DNA of 64,000 nucleotides from Paenibacillus sp. BK033. Lineage in GTDB: Bacteria; Bacillota; Bacilli; Paenibacillales; Paenibacillaceae. The position numbers and the translations under genes were made by a program. The notes below the pieces were generated by a model, which was not told the DNA's origin, did no database searches, and saw only the letters and a list, made by a program, of their open reading frames with translations. This document shows positions 61,481-64,000 of this stretch, piece by piece. The stretch is taken from the NCBI RefSeq assembly GCF_004345425.1, contig NZ_SLVP01000006.1, positions 62,001-126,000 on the forward strand, written 5' to 3'. Position 1 is the stretch's first letter; each line of letters opens with the position of its first letter.

Positions 61481-62731
61481 ATGAAATTGTATTGCCATCA
61501 TTGCGTCAGGGAGCATGATGCGGATGCCGTATACTGCAGCAGGTGCGGCAGGCTGCTGGAGCCACAGCGAAATTTGCAGCAAGGAACAGAGGATCAGGCG
61601 GCAGCATTGGAAGAATGGGATATAGCAAAGGACCAAGCAAGCTCGGCATTGGAGACGTCGCAACCGCCGTTAAAGCAGACTGGCCGGGGCAATTTGTTCA
61701 TTGGACTGATTCCCGTCATTTTACTCGTTGGTATTGCGGCGGTGCTGTTGTCCTATTATTTATATGAAACCAGATTAAATAACCGCGTGCTGGATTGGCA
61801 GAGTACGGCCAGACAAGAGGCGTTGGCGGGTAAATACGAGGAGGCATTCCGGCAGCTGAACAAAGCGGCGGATGCGCGTCCGGATTTTAAGCCGGTGCAG
61901 GCGGATTTGAAGGTTGTGGAGGAAGCTTTATCGCTTGACCGCACGTTGACGGAAATTCAGCAGCGTCTGGACGACCAGGACCTGGGCGAAGCTTCCATTC
62001 AGCTGGAGCAGGTGAAGTCGAAGCTTCGCGGCCGCGAGGAGCCGATTTTTGGCAGAGTGCGGGATCAGGTTGGCGAAATGTCGACGAAGGTGACGGTGCT
62101 TCAAGTATCGGCGGAATATGAGAGCATGAACGGCATTGACGACCTTGCCGGCGAATATAACCAGGTGAAGGGCCTGTCCGGCGACGAGGCGCTTGCGCTG
62201 CGGCAGAAGATTGAAGCGAAGATTGCGGCTATCAGCTATGATGAGGCCGATGAGATGCGGAAGAAGAAGAATTTCTCGGCGGCTATTACGGCAGCGCAAA
62301 AGGGACTCATCTACGCGCCTGACAACGATAAGCTGGCTAAGCTGTACGACCGGATAGTCGTGGAGAAGAAAAACTTCGAAGACGCGGAGCAGCAGCGGAT
62401 CGAGCAGGCCATGCAGAAGGCGGCGGAAGAGGATCTGATCAATCAGACGGCGGCGGTTAAGGTGAAGCATATCGATGCGCAGCTTGATCTTTTTGGCGAT
62501 TTTAACGTGAAGGGAGAACTGCTCAACGCAGCCACCCGGCCGATTTACTCCGTAGTCATTGAGTATACGGTTCATGACTCGGAAGGAAAAGCGATTACAA
62601 CGGGCAAAGTGGATGCAACCCCTTCTTACATTGAGGCGGGCGAGACGTTCAGCTTCTCCTTTGTGGTTCATCATGTGCAGGATGAGAATGCAACAGTGGC
62701 TATCGATCATATGACTTGGTATTTGGATTAG
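61481..62731 (+). CDS. zinc-ribbon membrane protein with FxLYD-like C-terminus
   Basis: A 416-residue protein. The N-terminus is a zinc ribbon with two CxxC knuckles (LYCHHCVREHDADAVYCSRCGRLL). One span follows near residues 80-100 (LFIGLIPVILLVGIAAVLLSYYLY), then a helical, charged region of about 220 residues with TPR- or coiled-coil-like sequence, and a beta-sandwich end (about 320-416) like FxLYD domains. The start is uncertain: ATG at 61481 is very near GGAGG, TTG at 61487 has ideal spacing, and ATG at 61457 has no site. It lies 12 bases before the protease gene, so they are probably one operon. Confidence 0.7.
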   Translation: MKLYCHHCVREHDADAVYCSRCGRLLEPQRNLQQGTEDQAAALEEWDIAKDQASSALETSQPPLKQTGRGNLFIGLIPVILLVGIAAVLLSYYLYETRLNNRVLDWQSTARQEALAGKYEEAFRQLNKAADARPDFKPVQADLKVVEEALSLDRTLTEIQQRLDDQDLGEASIQLEQVKSKLRGREEPIFGRVRDQVGEMSTKVTVLQVSAEYESMNGIDDLAGEYNQVKGLSGDEALALRQKIEAKIAAISYDEADEMRKKKNFSAAITAAQKGLIYAPDNDKLAKLYDRIVVEKKNFEDAEQQRIEQAMQKAAEEDLINQTAAVKVKHIDAQLDLFGDFNVKGELLNAATRPIYSVVIEYTVHDSEGKAITTGKVDATPSYIEAGETFSFSFVVHHVQDENATVAIDHMTWYLD

Positions 62732-62743
62732 GGGAAATTCGTC

Positions 62744-63898
62744 ATGAAAAAAGGAACATGGATTAGTCTCATCGCGTCTGTGGCGGTTCTTTTGGCGGGA
62801 GCGGGCACCGCTGCTTATATCCATGCGGAGGTGCCGAAGCAGCTAAGCGGCCTGCCTCTGCTCGCTGATGCTAACGCTGGTGCGCCCAAGTCGTTAAAGG
62901 ATATTATTTACGCAACGCAAAAGCTTGTTGTCATGATCGAAACCGAGGACGGCACGCAGGGCTCCGGCTTCGTCTATAACGATAAGGGCGACCTGATTAC
63001 CAATGCCCATGTGGTTGCCGGGGCAAGCAAGGTTACGGTGAAAACGGCGGACGCGAAAGAGCTCGAAGGAGATGTCATTGGCATCAGCACGGAGACCGAC
63101 GTTGCGGTCGTACGGGTTGCAGGACTTGCGGGAGTGGAGCCTCTTGCGATGGTGCGCAAGGAAAGAGCGGAGATTGGCGACGAGGTTATCGCGATCGGCA
63201 GTCCGCTTGGCTTCCAGAATACCGTTACAACCGGCATTGTCAGCGGATTAGGCCGGAGCTTCGAGATCAAGCCTTACACGTATAACGATCTGTACCAGAT
63301 CTCGGCGCCGATCGCGCCGGGCAACAGCGGCGGACCGCTGGTCGACAAGAAGACAGGTGAGGTTCTGGGCATCAACTCTGCCGGAATCGAGCAAAGCTCC
63401 ATAGGCTTCAGCATACCTATCGTTAACGTGCTGGACATGGCCGAGGCCTGGTCGGAGCATCCGATGAAGACGCTGCCCGAATGGAAGCCGGCCGAGGATG
63501 ACAGCAACGTGAAGAAGGACGCATCGATTACCGAGTATGCGGAATATTTGGTTACGCACTTTTACGACAGTCTTAATAATGCCGACTACGTTTACGCGTA
63601 CTCCCTGCTTGGCGGCAACTGGAAGCTGGGCACCAGCTACGAAGTGTTCCGTCAGGGCTACATGATGACCCGGAACGTGGTTATCGACAACATTCACGTC
63701 ACGAAGGAAAGCAACGACGAAGCGATCGTTACGGCAATCATTTCGGTTGATGAACGGGTGGACGGGGAATACCGGCTCAGCAAGTATCAGGTTACCTATG
63801 ACGTTGGCTACGAGAACGATCAGCTGAAGCTGATCAGCGGCAAAGGGAAAGTCATCAAGCAAGGCGAAGAGCAAGATAAGCCTACCAAGGCTAAATGA
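62744..63898 (+). CDS. HtrA-like serine protease with NTF2-like C-terminus
   Basis: A 384-residue trypsin-like protease with an N-terminal signal anchor (ISLIASVAVLLAGAGTAAYIHAE). The catalytic triad is His89 (LITNAHVV), Asp119 (STETDVAVV) and Ser195 (APGNSGGPLV). Unlike typical HtrA it has no visible PDZ domain: residues after about 245 (EYAEYLVTHFYDSLNNADYVYAYSLL...) look like an NTF2-type fold. It probably degrades or senses misfolded exported proteins. AGGGGA precedes the ATG. It follows the zinc-ribbon gene by 12 bases, so a joint function in envelope quality control is likely. Confidence 0.85.
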   Translation: MKKGTWISLIASVAVLLAGAGTAAYIHAEVPKQLSGLPLLADANAGAPKSLKDIIYATQKLVVMIETEDGTQGSGFVYNDKGDLITNAHVVAGASKVTVKTADAKELEGDVIGISTETDVAVVRVAGLAGVEPLAMVRKERAEIGDEVIAIGSPLGFQNTVTTGIVSGLGRSFEIKPYTYNDLYQISAPIAPGNSGGPLVDKKTGEVLGINSAGIEQSSIGFSIPIVNVLDMAEAWSEHPMKTLPEWKPAEDDSNVKKDASITEYAEYLVTHFYDSLNNADYVYAYSLLGGNWKLGTSYEVFRQGYMMTRNVVIDNIHVTKESNDEAIVTAIISVDERVDGEYRLSKYQVTYDVGYENDQLKLISGKGKVIKQGEEQDKPTKAK

Positions 63899-63908
63899 GC
63901 GAAGGAAA

Positions 63909-63941
63909 GGCCGCGGGCACAGCCCCGCGGTCATTTTTTTT
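63909..63941 (+). terminator. intrinsic terminator
   Basis: GGCCGCGGG (63909-63917), loop CACAG, CCCCGCGGTC (63923-63932), then eight Ts. It ends the zinc-ribbon/protease operon. The last 59 bases of the window show no feature. Confidence 0.88.
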
Positions 63942-64000
63942 GCATGCCCTATAAGGGAAGGAGCGGCTCGCCTGTTTACTAGCGTTAAAGTTCCAGCTTC

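Overview
The window reads as chromosome of a Paenibacillus-like, low-to-mid GC Gram-positive bacterium (Bacillota). This rests on strong AGGAGG-type ribosome-binding sites, frequent GTG/TTG starts, lipoprotein substrate-binding proteins, a YesM/YesN-type two-component pair, Bacillus-like gene sets (a yvfRSTU-like ABC/two-component operon, a YfmR/Uup ABC-F protein, thiC under a TPP riboswitch) and an abundance of sugar importers and glycoside hydrolases. I saw no rRNA, tRNA, insertion sequence, prophage or CRISPR array.

Layout. 1-9.6 kb: the 3' end of a copper amine oxidase gene, small enzymes (GNATs, an HD hydrolase, a VOC protein), a four-gene ABC exporter plus two-component operon, and a LysR regulator divergent from tautomerase and carboxymuconolactone-decarboxylase-like genes. 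9.7-15.7 kb: a sensor kinase, an AraC-type response regulator and a complete carbohydrate ABC importer (binding protein and two permeases). 15.8-18 kb: thiC, read leftward from a TPP riboswitch. 18-25.7 kb: an oxidoreductase, a 1102-residue secreted modular protein and small membrane or secreted proteins. 26-33 kb: a GH43 xylosidase, an AraC regulator, an orphan peptide-type binding protein, exodeoxyribonuclease III, an orphan eukaryote-type HisA and an EamA permease. 33-39.6 kb: a NitT/TauT-type transporter split over two operons, with a TauD-type dioxygenase and a Dabb protein. 39.7-47.7 kb: KDPG aldolase, fumarase, ABC-F ATPase, FAH-family hydrolase, MFS exporter and Dps. 47.7-57 kb: a LacI regulator divergent from a maltodextrin-type importer operon that ends in a lipoprotein alpha-amylase, then a leftward neopullulanase. 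57-64 kb: trxB, an OmpR-type two-component system, galU, a zinc-ribbon membrane protein and an HtrA-like protease.

How the genes work together. The clearest units are two carbohydrate import systems with local regulators and degrading enzymes, and the split NitT/TauT operons. Each of those two operons starts with a near-consensus sigma-A promoter followed by an RNA leader of the same design. In both leaders a small helix (GARUC, GA, CUGG, loop, CCRG, A, GAUUC) shares its 3' GAUUC strand with a downstream intrinsic terminator, so the two folds exclude each other. I do not recognise this as a known riboswitch, and it is the best candidate here for an undescribed regulatory system.

Intergenic DNA is rich in structure: a dispersed element present twice (25818-25940 and 32136-32243) whose closing stems differ in sequence but remain self-complementary, inverted tandem repeats inside the transporter operon, serial palindromes near 42.5 kb and a nested inverted repeat near 6.4 kb. 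All coordinates and motifs come from reading the sequence. Family names come from recognition, not from database searches.
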